This document shows positions 1-7,369 of a stretch of 16,610 nucleotides of DNA, piece after piece. The stretch is from the NCBI GenBank assembly GCA_003518205.1, contig DOZC01000086.1, positions 2,227 through 18,836 of the forward strand, read 5' to 3'. The DNA is from Minisyncoccota bacterium. GTDB lineage: Bacteria > Patescibacteriota > Microgenomatia > UBA1400 > PJMF01. The translations under genes were made by a program, and so were the position numbers. The notes beneath the pieces are model-generated. The model was not told where the DNA came from. It did not search any database and saw nothing but the letters and a program-made list of their open reading frames with translations. The stretch's first letter is position 1. Each line of letters opens with the position of its first letter.

Positions 1-473
1 ATCAAGGCTAACATCGTCCAACCAGCAATAAATGAGGGATTCCAAACAAATCGCTGTTGTGTCACCATTTCTGGCTGCAAAATCAAAAGTCCAACTATTA
101 ACCAAAATTTCGATAACCAACGGGGTTGATTTTGACGCAGCCACCAAACTCCGCTCCACAATAAAATTAAGTGAACGCCCACTCCAGTATAAATTGTTGC
201 CAATAAAGAGCCGCGAGTTAACAAATATCCCGGTAATAAAAGATAAAAATAAACCGCACTTTGATTGAAAGGCATGGCACTGGTTTGAGGACCCAACAAA
301 GGTGGCTTGCCGGTTTGTTGCCAATTCCAAAGTTGCAAAAAATCCCGACCAATATCGTTGAAAAATAGTAAGGAAGTTTCAATTTTAAAGAGTCTTAAAA
401 AAATAAATCCCAGACTCAAACCCAAAGTCACCAGCCACCAAGAATGAAGTCGCCAAAATTTTTGCCAAAACAT
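1..473 (-). CDS. GT-C (GT39/ArnT-like) membrane glycosyltransferase, 3' end cut by the window edge
   Basis: The minus-strand frame is open from an ATG at 473-471 to the left edge, giving 157 residues plus a partial codon. The N-terminus (MFWQKFWRLHSWW) leads into a first membrane helix at about residues 12-28. An acidic loop follows with FFNDIGRDF (D40, D44), the usual position of the catalytic Asp in GT-C enzymes of the GT39/ArnT type. A PPLLGPQTS stretch and further hydrophobic helices at about 73-88, 91-112 and 122-133 come next. Family members transfer a sugar from a polyprenyl-phosphate donor to an acceptor on the outer face of the membrane. The start lies 2 bases after the stop of the UDP-glucuronate decarboxylase gene, so the two are very probably co-transcribed and translationally coupled. 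The visible part covers only about a third of a typical protein, so the sugar and acceptor cannot be named. Confidence 0.8.
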   Translation of the reverse strand, partial: MFWQKFWRLHSWWLVTLGLSLGFIFLRLFKIETSLLFFNDIGRDFLQLWNWQQTGKPPLLGPQTSAMPFNQSAVYFYLLLPGYLLTRGSLLATIYTGVGVHLILLWSGVWWLRQNQPRWLSKFWLIVGLLILQPEMVTQQRFVWNPSFIAGWTMLAL

Positions 474-475
474 AT

Positions 476-1534
476 TTAGACAGTTGGGTTAGGAGAAAGC
501 AGGCGAAAATATGCTGCTGTTTTTTGAATTCCTTCGGCAAAACCTACTGCTGGTTGCCAATTTAGTAATTCTGCAGCCAAGTGGATGTCTGGTTGGCGCC
601 GAGTTGGATCATCACCAGGTAGAGATTGATATTTGATTTGATCCGGAGTGAAAGATTGGCCAGTAACTATTTCAAAAACTTGCTTGGCTGTTTCGAGTAA
701 GGAATATTCTTCTGGATTACCAAGGTTAACGGTGGTACCCTTTAAACCTGGTCTGGTGGCCAATAGCAAAATCCCTTGAACTAAATCCGCAACATAACAA
801 TATGATCTAGTTTGAGAGCCATCTCCGTAAATAGTTAATGGTTGTCCCAACAATGCTTGACTAATGAAGTTGGGAATCACCCGACCATCTTTGAGATCAA
901 GCCGCGGACCATAAGTGTTAAAAATTCGGGCTATACGAACATCCATTCCAAAATCTCGCTCATGAACTCCGCAAATGGTCTCACCCAAGCGCTTGGCTTC
1001 GTCATAACAAGATCTAATTCCATTGGGATTAACATGACCCCAGTAACTTTCTGGCTGTGGGTGGACTTCCGGATCTCCATAAATCTCTGAGGTGCTGGCA
1101 AAAAGAAAAGTGGCACTGGGATAATTTAATTTTAGCCACTGAAGTAATTCGTGAGTTCCTTGACTATTCACTAGATATGTTTCAACCGGTTTGGCCTGAT
1201 ATCTTGGCGGACTGGCAGGAGAGGCGAAGTGCAAAACAATGTCAATTCGACCAATTGCGATCAAAAGTTCTGGTGATAAATAAGTAGCAGGAGACTGGCT
1301 GGCATCTGCCGTCACCAGCCACCAATTTTTGCCGGGAACACATTGTTCACCCAAAGCAGCAGTCACTTCATCAAGATTTCGGGGCTGACCCGTAATAAAA
1401 TTGTCAACTCCGATGACTTTGGCTCCAGCTTTGAAAGCAGTTTCAGCCAGATGTGAACCCAAAAATCCAGCTACTCCAGTAATTAAAATAGTTTTGTTTT
1501 GAAGTTGAGTGGTTATTTCAGAAAAATCAGTCAT
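476..1534 (-). CDS. uxs: UDP-glucuronate decarboxylase (UDP-xylose synthase), SDR family
   Basis: The 352-residue protein is an extended short-chain dehydrogenase that converts UDP-glucuronate to UDP-xylose plus CO2 in the cytosol. The NAD-binding glycine motif GVAGFLG is at 20-26. The signature FASPASPPRY is at 103-112, and STSEIYGDPEVHPQ (147-160) runs into YWGHVNPNG, both typical of UXS. The catalytic Tyr and Lys are Y177 and K181 in YDEAKR. E150 and R313 (in DPTRRQPDI) match by motif the Glu and Arg that ArnA uses for decarboxylation. YGDGSQTRSY (236-245) is the usual nucleotide-sugar contact. No membrane anchor is seen. Length is slightly above the usual 310-340, with extra residues at about 57-90. 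The ATG is 6 bases after a good extended -10 box and has no Shine-Dalgarno motif. A dTDP-glucose dehydratase is the main alternative but fits less well. It heads the leftward unit and would feed UDP-xylose to neighbouring glycosyltransferases. Confidence 0.9.
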   Translation of the reverse strand: MTDFSEITTQLQNKTILITGVAGFLGSHLAETAFKAGAKVIGVDNFITGQPRNLDEVTAALGEQCVPGKNWWLVTADASQSPATYLSPELLIAIGRIDIVLHFASPASPPRYQAKPVETYLVNSQGTHELLQWLKLNYPSATFLFASTSEIYGDPEVHPQPESYWGHVNPNGIRSCYDEAKRLGETICGVHERDFGMDVRIARIFNTYGPRLDLKDGRVIPNFISQALLGQPLTIYGDGSQTRSYCYVADLVQGILLLATRPGLKGTTVNLGNPEEYSLLETAKQVFEIVTGQSFTPDQIKYQSLPGDDPTRRQPDIHLAAELLNWQPAVGFAEGIQKTAAYFRLLSPNPTV

Positions 1535-1540
1535 GAAATC

Positions 1541-1549
1541 ATTTTAACA
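1541..1549 (-). promoter_or_regulatory. Extended -10 promoter element for uxs
   Basis: Read on the minus strand, this is TG-T-TAAAAT, a full extended -10 element. Exactly 6 bases (GATTTC) separate the hexamer from the ATG at 1534. Transcription usually starts about 6-7 bases past the hexamer, so it would begin at or next to the A of the start codon, giving a leaderless mRNA. No good -35 is seen, which the extended element may compensate for. The direct repeat ACCTGG-gtc-ACCTGG (1559-1573) lies where a -35 or an operator would be. Confidence 0.55.
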
Positions 1550-1620
1550 GGATTTCCAACCTGGGTCACCTGGAGCTCAGAAGGAGTAGAAGGTTAATTT
1601 TTTTGTTAAAGTTGAGGCGC

Positions 1621-1649
1621 TTGAATAAATCATCCAAAAAATCTAGAAT
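1621..1649 (+). promoter_or_regulatory. Sigma-70-type promoter for the rightward glycosyltransferase genes
   Basis: TTGAAT (1621-1626) and TAGAAT (1644-1649) are separated by exactly 17 bases, each matching the sigma-70 consensus at all but one or two positions. The predicted start is near 1655-1656, which coincides with the ATG of a 19-codon ORF. It is about 95 bases upstream of the GTG of the first glycosyltransferase gene, so a transcript would carry a leader. The assignment rests on motif and spacing only. Confidence 0.5.
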
Positions 1650-1654
1650 GAGTT

Positions 1655-1714
1655 ATGAATAATGAAAATTCCGCTATGATGGATCAATTAAAAACGCTAT
1701 TTTCTTCTCCATAA
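1655..1714 (+). CDS. Possible 19-residue leader ORF
   Basis: ATG at 1655 opens a short frame of 19 codons (MNNENSAMMDQLKTLFSSP) ending in TAA at 1712-1714. The ATG is 6 bases after the TAGAAT hexamer, so it could be read as a leaderless message. A small inverted repeat begins 1 base after its stop, and the glycosyltransferase gene starts 36 bases after its stop. I recognise no family, and nothing in the peptide points to an amino-acid attenuator. A chance ORF is the leading alternative, since frames this short are common in AT-rich DNA. Confidence 0.2.
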   Translation: MNNENSAMMDQLKTLFSSP

Positions 1715-1715
1715 G

Positions 1716-1735
1716 TTTAGTTGTTTTAAACTAAA
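1716..1735 (+). repeat. Small inverted repeat in the leader of the GT39 gene
   Basis: TTTAGT (1716-1721) and ACTAAA (1730-1735) are perfect 6-base complements around an 8-base loop. An overlapping alternative pairing, AGTTTA with TAAACT, also exists. It lies between the short ORF and the GTG start at 1750 and could be a weak RNA hairpin or a protein-binding site. The stem is AT-rich and no U-tract follows, so it is not a terminator. Confidence 0.3.
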
Positions 1736-1749
1736 GCCATAAAAACCAA

Positions 1750-3297
1750 GTGCCAATCAAATCTCATAATTTTCTGATTTTAATTCTACTTTTTTTGACC
1801 CTGCTGCTGCGTTTGCCGTTGTTAAACGGGTCATTTTGGCTGGATGAGGCCGCCCAAATTTTGGAAAGTTCCAGACCCTGGCAGCAACAGTTGCAAATTC
1901 AGGGTGATTTTCAGCCACCATTGTTACATTTGACAACGTTTTTAGTTCATCAATTTAGTGTTGCTGAGTGGTGGCTGCGGCTTTGGGGAGCCGTGATTCC
2001 GAGTTTAATTACTAGTTGGGCGGTCTTTCAACTCATGGGACTTTGGTGGCCAACAACAAAAGCTGGCGGAATAAAAAAAATTACTTGGATTGGTTTACTA
2101 TTGGCCAGCAATAGTCTTTGGGTGTTTTACTCTCAAGAACTCAGACCTTATAGTTTGGCTGTAATGTGGAGTTGTTTGAGTTGGTGGCTGGTGGTCAAAT
2201 TAATTCGAAATCATCAAAATTCAAGTAAAAAAATTTGGTTAACCTGGATTGCCACAGTTTTGGGTGGTCTTTATAGCACTTATTTGTTTCCATTTGTTTT
2301 GATCAGTCAGGGTTTATTTCTTGTTTGGCAAACTAAGTATCAACCCAGACTTTGGCGAGGTTTGATCATTGCAAGTTTGGGAATTGTTTTAGGCTTTTTT
2401 CCTTGGGTCCCAGCATTTATGGAACAACTTCAAACCGGTCAACAACTTAGACTTGATTTGCCAGGATGGGATCAAGTTGTCAGCACCACCCAACTTAAAA
2501 CCCTACCTCTAGCAGCCGGAAAATTTGTGTTTGGCGTAGTTGATCTGGAGCTAACGCCACAATATTTAATCTTAGCCGCAATTTTGAGCATAATGATGAG
2601 TTGTCTCTTATGGCACACTTGGCGCACACGACACCAACTGACTTTAGAAATGCGTCAAGCCATTTTAGTTTTGAGTTGGTGGATTATTGTGCCAGTGGTT
2701 TTAGCCTGGCTAGTTTCATTTAAAATTCCGATTATTCAACCCAAGAGAGTTTTATTTGTTTTACCAGCTTTTTACAGTTTAATCACAATTTTGGCGTTAG
2801 AACTAAAATCAAGTGATTGGTTTAATAAATTTAAATTTGGTCAATTAATTTTAATTTCATTTTTAATAATTAATCTTTGGGGACTAACCCAGTATTGGCT
2901 TCAACCCAACTATCAACGAGAGGATTGGCGCGGACTTCGAACTCAACTCCTGGCCCAATATCCTCTGGAGCTGACGGCCGCGGTTTTTAGTTTTCCCGAA
3001 CCCTTTGCTGGTTGGCGCTGGTATGACAAAGGTCAAACCAAGAGTTATAACTTGGGATTCTTATCATCACCAAATTCATCAATAGATGTAACCAATGAAC
3101 TTAAAACTGCTCACGAAAAATTTGACTATTTGCTGGTTTTTGAATACTTAGAACCCATAACTGATCCCCGACGAGAAGTTAAAGCTTCACTTCAGTCATT
3201 GGGTTGGAAAGAGATTGGGGCAGTTAGTAGACCTGGGGTCGGTTTTGTCCGCGTCTATGCAAAATCTCAGAACTTGTTAGGATTAAGCAGTCTGTAA
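1750..3297 (+). CDS. GT39/PMT-like integral membrane glycosyltransferase
   Basis: The 515-residue protein is a multi-pass GT-C enzyme expected to use a polyprenyl-phosphate-linked sugar on the outer face of the cytoplasmic membrane. A first helix at about 8-25 is followed by SFWLDEAAQIL, with the paired acidic residues D32-E33 that mark the catalytic loop of this superfamily. DFQPPLLH (53-60) and YSQELRPYSL (127-136) are further hallmarks of the RgtA/B/C/D-like domain. About ten hydrophobic segments follow, then a soluble C-terminal region of roughly 130 residues. The start is GTG: an in-frame TAA at 1732-1734 excludes anything further upstream, and no ATG lies between. There is no Shine-Dalgarno motif. 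It is the first long gene of the rightward unit, 16 bases before the next gene. Donor and acceptor are unknown. Confidence 0.85.
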   Translation: MPIKSHNFLILILLFLTLLLRLPLLNGSFWLDEAAQILESSRPWQQQLQIQGDFQPPLLHLTTFLVHQFSVAEWWLRLWGAVIPSLITSWAVFQLMGLWWPTTKAGGIKKITWIGLLLASNSLWVFYSQELRPYSLAVMWSCLSWWLVVKLIRNHQNSSKKIWLTWIATVLGGLYSTYLFPFVLISQGLFLVWQTKYQPRLWRGLIIASLGIVLGFFPWVPAFMEQLQTGQQLRLDLPGWDQVVSTTQLKTLPLAAGKFVFGVVDLELTPQYLILAAILSIMMSCLLWHTWRTRHQLTLEMRQAILVLSWWIIVPVVLAWLVSFKIPIIQPKRVLFVLPAFYSLITILALELKSSDWFNKFKFGQLILISFLIINLWGLTQYWLQPNYQREDWRGLRTQLLAQYPLELTAAVFSFPEPFAGWRWYDKGQTKSYNLGFLSSPNSSIDVTNELKTAHEKFDYLLVFEYLEPITDPRREVKASLQSLGWKEIGAVSRPGVGFVRVYAKSQNLLGLSSL

Positions 3298-3313
3298 TTT
3301 TTTTGAGTTAAAT

Positions 3314-4456
3314 ATGCGAGTCGGAATTGATATTTCTAGCCTTATCTATGACCGTGGGGTCTCTCGTTATACCTATAATTTGGTGAGGGCTTTAATTGCC
3401 AGTGATCAAATTGAAGTCAATCTTTATGGCAGCAGTTGGCGTCAAAAATCTGAATTAGTGGCTCGGGCTGAGGCTCTCATTGATCATGGTCACAGACTCC
3501 AACACAATTACACAATCCAATCTTGGCCACCAAAACTTCATGCCTTGGGGTGGGAGTGGGGACTAAATCCTATTGCGAAGTCTCTACCTCAAATCGATGT
3601 TTTTCACAGTTGGGACTGGTCTCAACCTCCAGACAAAAAACTGCCATTAGTTTCAACCATTCATGATTTGGCCATGTTAAAGTTTAGTAACACGGCTCAT
3701 CCAGATATTTTGACAGCTCATCAAAAATCCTGGAAAATTCTCAAAGACCGCCAGGCTCATATAATTGCTGTGAGTCAAGCCACTAAAAAAGATATTGTGG
3801 AACTTTTGCAAGTTCCTCCATATTTAATCACGGTAATTCCAGAGGCCTTACCTCGAGAAATTGTTGAGGTTGATTTGTTAATGACCGAAGCGCAAGCAGC
3901 CCAAATTCAACTTGAATTAAATCTCAATCGACCCTATTTGTTGTTTGTGGGAACTCGAGAACCTCGAAAAAATTTAACCAAATTAATTGAGGCTTGGTTA
4001 CCATTAGCTCAAGATGTTGATTTAATCATTGCTGGAGCTAAGGGTTGGGATTTGACTAGTAAATTAACTGCTAATCCGAGATTGCGGTTTTTAGGCAAAG
4101 TCACTGATCAGCAACTCTCGGTTTTATATCGTGAAGCCGAAGCCTTTGTTTATCCCAGCCTTTATGAGGGTTTTGGTTTGCCAATCCTGGAAGCGTTTCA
4201 TTACGGCACTCCGGTTGTGGCAGCTGAGGTTTCAGCTCTAATGGAAGTGGCTGGAAATGCCGCTGAATATGTTAATCCACAAGATCCAGCTTTGATTCGA
4301 GCCGGAATCATTAAAATTTTGACTGAAGATCTTGAGGCTCAACAAAAACGCCTCCAACGAATGCAGATCCGCCGTCAAATGTTTAGTTGGGATAGTGTCG
4401 CCAAAGCTACTATCTCGGTTTATGCTACTGCCATGCAAACAGTAGCTGATGTTTAA
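3314..4456 (+). CDS. GT4-family glycosyltransferase
   Basis: The 380-residue protein is a soluble GT-B fold retaining glycosyltransferase of family GT4, acting at the cytosolic membrane face on a lipid-linked acceptor. The N-terminal Rossmann half starts MRVGIDISSL and has the glycine/arginine loop GVSRYTYNL (15-23) and the STIHDLA motif (H117, D118). The C-terminal half carries GTREPRKNL (213-221), where R218 and K219 are placed to bind the donor diphosphate. The EX7E motif is EGFGLPILE (E285 and E293), followed by GTPVVA. Length is usual for the family. It resembles mannosyl- or rhamnosyltransferases of the WbaZ/MtfB type, but the sugar cannot be assigned from sequence. It begins 16 bases after the GT39 gene, and a T7 tract (3298-3304) in that gap lacks a hairpin. 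Its stop is 3 bases before the next, related gene. Confidence 0.9.
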   Translation: MRVGIDISSLIYDRGVSRYTYNLVRALIASDQIEVNLYGSSWRQKSELVARAEALIDHGHRLQHNYTIQSWPPKLHALGWEWGLNPIAKSLPQIDVFHSWDWSQPPDKKLPLVSTIHDLAMLKFSNTAHPDILTAHQKSWKILKDRQAHIIAVSQATKKDIVELLQVPPYLITVIPEALPREIVEVDLLMTEAQAAQIQLELNLNRPYLLFVGTREPRKNLTKLIEAWLPLAQDVDLIIAGAKGWDLTSKLTANPRLRFLGKVTDQQLSVLYREAEAFVYPSLYEGFGLPILEAFHYGTPVVAAEVSALMEVAGNAAEYVNPQDPALIRAGIIKILTEDLEAQQKRLQRMQIRRQMFSWDSVAKATISVYATAMQTVADV

Positions 4457-4459
4457 TTT

Positions 4460-5671
4460 ATGGTTCAAGCCACCTCTAACTCCCAATCAAATTTTAAAAA
4501 AATTCGTTTAGCTCTTGACGGCAATGAAGCTAATGTTAAAAATCGGGTGGGAAGCAATGCCTACGCCTTTGAAATCATTAAGGCTCTGTGGAAACTAACT
4601 GCTCGAGAGCCTCAAATTAGTGTCATCACGCTGCTTTCAACTCCGCCAATCGCAGATTTGCCTCCAGAACGTACCAATTGGCATTACCGTGTAATTACTC
4701 CCAAGCCTTTTTGGACTCAATGGGCTTTGCCGTTACATTTATTTTGGTGTCGTCATGAATATGATGTGCTGTTTACTCCCGGTCACTATGCCCCTCGTAT
4801 TTCAGCCATTCCCTATATCAGTAGTGTGATGGATTTGGCTTTTCTCAAATATCCCGACTCTTTCGCAAAAAAAGACTATCTCCAGCTCAAAGCCTGGACT
4901 GAGTATAGTGTTAAAAGTGCTCAAAAAGTGGTGGCCATTAGTAATTTTACTAAGCAGGAAATTCGCCGTGCCTATCATCGACTAGATAACGATATCATCG
5001 TGGCTCCTCCCAGCGTGACTGAACTTAATTCTCGCTTCAATCACCATCAATTTGAAAAATTTTGCCAAAAAATTGGTCTTTCTGAGCCATATTTTTTATA
5101 TCTCGGCACGCTTCAGCCTAGAAAAAATTTAGTCAGTCTTATCGAGGCTTTTGAGCAAATCATGATGGGTTCAACTTCAGGAGTAAATCCTCAATCAGCG
5201 ACAGTTTCTGATCTAAAGCTGGTGCTGGCTGGAAAAATTGGTTGGCTGGCTGATGAAATCATTCAAAAAATTGCGGTTTCTCCTGTTAAAAATCAAATTA
5301 TTTTAACTGGGTTTATCTCCAATCAACTCAAGTATCCACTTTATAGTCATGCCACTGCAGCCTTAATGCTGAGTCCCTATGAAGGTTTTGGCATTCCGGC
5401 TCTTGAGGCCATGGCCGCAGGAACTCTACCAATTGTAGCCAACTCCAGCAGTTTACCAGAAGTTGTTGGCAAGGCTGGAGTTCTAGTGAATCCCAATCAG
5501 GTTGGTTCAATTGCCAATGGTTTGCTTCAAGCTTTTTACATGTCTGAAACCGAACGAGCCACCCTCAAATCTCTGGGGAAAGGGCGAGTTAAAAAATTCA
5601 GTTGGGAAGCTTCGGCCAAACTGATTCTGAAGGAACTAGTCTCCCTGACTGATCAATCAATATCTCAATAG
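4460..5671 (+). CDS. GT4-family glycosyltransferase, second of a tandem pair
   Basis: The 403-residue GT-B enzyme is related to the preceding gene product. The N-terminal half has LALDGNEANV (17-26) and RVGSNAYAFEI (29-39), typical of a bacterial GT4 group in exopolysaccharide loci. The position that is HD in the upstream paralogue reads VMDLAFLK (D125), so the His is replaced by Met. The C-terminal half has GTLQPRKNL (216-224, with R221 and K222) and EGFGIPALE, giving the EX7E pair E308 and E316. An extra segment of about 15 residues, GSTSGVNPQSATVS (237-250), sits between the donor-binding loop and the next strand. The junction with the upstream gene is TAA-TTT-ATG, and the same 9 bases recur at 14360-14368. 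There is no Shine-Dalgarno motif. It probably adds a different residue to the same glycan as its neighbour. Confidence 0.9.
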   Translation: MVQATSNSQSNFKKIRLALDGNEANVKNRVGSNAYAFEIIKALWKLTAREPQISVITLLSTPPIADLPPERTNWHYRVITPKPFWTQWALPLHLFWCRHEYDVLFTPGHYAPRISAIPYISSVMDLAFLKYPDSFAKKDYLQLKAWTEYSVKSAQKVVAISNFTKQEIRRAYHRLDNDIIVAPPSVTELNSRFNHHQFEKFCQKIGLSEPYFLYLGTLQPRKNLVSLIEAFEQIMMGSTSGVNPQSATVSDLKLVLAGKIGWLADEIIQKIAVSPVKNQIILTGFISNQLKYPLYSHATAALMLSPYEGFGIPALEAMAAGTLPIVANSSSLPEVVGKAGVLVNPNQVGSIANGLLQAFYMSETERATLKSLGKGRVKKFSWEASAKLILKELVSLTDQSISQ

Positions 5672-5681
5672 ATCAAAGGTG

Positions 5682-5687
5682 TATAAT
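5682..5687 (+). promoter_or_regulatory. Consensus -10 box for the zinc-ribbon protein gene
   Basis: A perfect TATAAT lies in the 23-base gap after the second GT4 gene, and 7 bases (TTGAGGT) separate it from the ATG at 5695. No convincing -35 is found at 15-19 base spacing. Transcription would start at or within a base of the ATG, predicting a leaderless message. GAGGT directly abuts the ATG and is too close to act as a normal Shine-Dalgarno site. Confidence 0.5.
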
Positions 5688-5694
5688 TTGAGGT

Positions 5695-7332
5695 ATGGAA
5701 CAAAAATCCCACACTCAAACTGACCAACAATCTCAAGGTTGTTTAGGATTGTTGTTAAGATTTTTGCCAGAGAAGTTTCGTGGATCGATTCTGGCTTTGG
5801 CAGTTCAAGAAACTTCTGACTCAAAAAATCAAACTGAAGCTGCTGATAAATTAGAAGAATTAAAAACTGAGTTAGCTGGGACTCTGGCTCGAGCTCTCAA
5901 AGAGGCTCAAGAATCAGGCATCTTTTCTGGCTTACTGGCACCACGTCAAATTTGTGAGATATTTGATGGCAACTCACACCACGATGGCGTACAAATGCCT
6001 CTGGCAGATTTGCAGTGGAAAAATTTTGACTCAAACTTGCAACCGCTGATTGAATTAGTAACTAAGGTTTATCAAGTAGAGATCAACCAAGTCGCTCAAA
6101 AAATTCTGGCTCATTATCAACAAAGAATTGCTAGTTCTGTGGGAAATGACGCTTTTCATGATCAATACGCTCTTAAGCTTAATATTGCTGGTAATGGAAT
6201 GACCGGACAGATAGTTGCGATTATGGGGTTGAAAAAATTTTGTGCTCAATTAGACGATGCCTCAAATTCTCTGGATGTCGATGGCGGAAAGTCCATTGTG
6301 GTTGCTTTTGATCTGGCAGCTGCTGATCGAGATGTTGTTGGACAACTATGGAGTAGATTGAAATCTGGAACCAGTACTGGCAAAAGCCTTATCCAGGTTG
6401 TGTTTAAACCTGCTCATGCCGATCCCGAACAATGGCCAGAAAAATTGAAAAATGCCGTTGATGCCGGACATAGTGCTTTATGGAATAGTGAGTACGGTAA
6501 TAAGTTAAATTTTGTTCCACCTTTGGTGATTGCAGTCACAGACAATTCTGGTCTAAATTCTGTTTTTGCGGCAAATTTTAAGGAAGTTGATCAAGTGCAA
6601 ACTCAATCATCATCGACAGATCAATTAATCGCAACTTACTGTCATGAGTGGATGAAAAAGGCTGGCTTGACTGAACAAATTCGTCAAATAGTTGGTGAAA
6701 ATGTAGATCTAGTGACTTTATTCATCTTGATCGGATCAATCGAACAACGACTGTCCGCGTCAGGTTTGACACCAGAGATTTCTGAAATAAATAACATCAG
6801 ACAGAAAAATCAGCAAGTCGGATTAGCTCCTCAATTTCTGGAACAAATGCTGAAAAACTTAATTTTAGTTAAATCAAGAAGAGAATACACACACATCAAA
6901 GAGCCAAGTAATTTTCAACATCAGCTGCAAATTTTATTAACTTTAGCCAGAAATTTGGCACCTGGTCAGTTGGAACTCACTATCACTGATGAAATTCTGG
7001 CTCAATTAACTTTAAATCCTCAGGCAGCTGAAAATGAAATTAAAACTGCAAATAAAGACTTTTGGATAAAATATTTAAATCCAATTCAGTATGACCGCTC
7101 CACCAAAATCTTCAAATTTACTGATCTGACTTTTTTAAATTTACTCTTGTCTTTAGCTCAGCAAGAGGTGCGTTTTGAGTCGCCACTCAAAACAAATACT
7201 TCAGAATCAGTGAAGAGTCAGTTAATTTGCGGTTTCTGCGGTACTGGAGTCAATGAAGATGCATCATCTTGCCCTAAGTGCGGCGCTCCAGCCGAGAGTT
7301 TCTACTTTAAAGAAATTCCCACCCAAAAATAG
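5695..7332 (+). CDS. Uncharacterised protein with C-terminal zinc ribbon
   Basis: I do not recognise the family of this 545-residue protein. It has no signal peptide and no clear membrane helix, so it is probably cytosolic. Residues 1-15 are polar. A hydrophobic patch CLGLLLRFLP (16-25) and a helix-rich, acidic region follow. A central part contains strand-like segments SIVVAFDL, LIQVVFKP and PPLVIAVTDN at roughly 195-285, suggesting an alpha/beta domain. The remainder is mainly helical. The C-terminus carries two CXXC pairs, C512/C515 in CGFCG and C526/C529 in CPKCG, spaced as in a zinc ribbon. The Cys-bearing tail could bind nucleic acid or a protein partner, but that is inference. The gene has its own TATAAT box and ends 28 bases before ruvC, so it may be co-transcribed with ruvCAB. 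Base composition matches its neighbours. There is no basis for a role in glycan synthesis. Confidence 0.75.
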   Translation: MEQKSHTQTDQQSQGCLGLLLRFLPEKFRGSILALAVQETSDSKNQTEAADKLEELKTELAGTLARALKEAQESGIFSGLLAPRQICEIFDGNSHHDGVQMPLADLQWKNFDSNLQPLIELVTKVYQVEINQVAQKILAHYQQRIASSVGNDAFHDQYALKLNIAGNGMTGQIVAIMGLKKFCAQLDDASNSLDVDGGKSIVVAFDLAAADRDVVGQLWSRLKSGTSTGKSLIQVVFKPAHADPEQWPEKLKNAVDAGHSALWNSEYGNKLNFVPPLVIAVTDNSGLNSVFAANFKEVDQVQTQSSSTDQLIATYCHEWMKKAGLTEQIRQIVGENVDLVTLFILIGSIEQRLSASGLTPEISEINNIRQKNQQVGLAPQFLEQMLKNLILVKSRREYTHIKEPSNFQHQLQILLTLARNLAPGQLELTITDEILAQLTLNPQAAENEIKTANKDFWIKYLNPIQYDRSTKIFKFTDLTFLNLLLSLAQQEVRFESPLKTNTSESVKSQLICGFCGTGVNEDASSCPKCGAPAESFYFKEIPTQK

Positions 7333-7352
7333 CTCTCACAGAGTACACTTTG

Positions 7353-7369
7353 AGTTAACTATGTTAACT
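7353..7369 (+). repeat. Perfect inverted repeat spanning the ruvC start codon
   Basis: AGTTAAC (7353-7359), spacer TAT, then GTTAACT (7363-7369) form a perfect 7-base inverted repeat. The ATG of ruvC (7361-7363) lies in the spacer and first arm base. A T run (7369-7374) follows directly. As RNA this could form a weak hairpin hiding the start codon; as DNA it could be an operator. It does not resemble an E. coli or Bacillus LexA box. Confidence 0.4.

Larger units (their letters stand above)
1535..1749. other. Divergent intergenic region with two outward promoters
   Basis: This 215-base gap separates the leftward uxs unit from the rightward glycosyltransferase genes. Nearest uxs is an extended -10 element, behind which lies the direct repeat ACCTGG-gtc-ACCTGG (1559-1573). 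The middle is AT-rich, with a T7 tract near 1597-1604. The right half holds a TTGAAT-17-TAGAAT promoter, a 19-codon ORF and a small inverted repeat, each listed separately. No RNA gene or rho-independent terminator is evident. Confidence 0.6.

Noticed and set aside
32..268. A 78-codon plus-strand ORF near the left edge
   Set aside because: The minus-strand frame here encodes a clear GT-C membrane protein, and the plus-strand product looks like a shadow of it.
842..1287. Plus-strand ORFs of 76-82 codons opposite uxs
   Set aside because: They lie inside the well-supported uxs gene on the other strand and show no domain or motif of their own.
3295..3313. T7 tract after the first GT39-like gene as a terminator
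   Set aside because: No stable GC-rich hairpin precedes the tract, and the next gene of the same type starts 16 bases later.
7253..7360. An N-terminal extension of RuvC from an upstream ATG at 7253
   Set aside because: These codons lie inside the zinc-ribbon gene, have no RuvC counterpart, and the ATG at 7361 places the first catalytic Asp at its usual position.
7321..7369. LexA/SOS box before ruvC
   Set aside because: Neither the CTGT-N8-ACAG pattern nor the CGAAC-N4-GTTCG pattern is present; the palindrome there has a different sequence.
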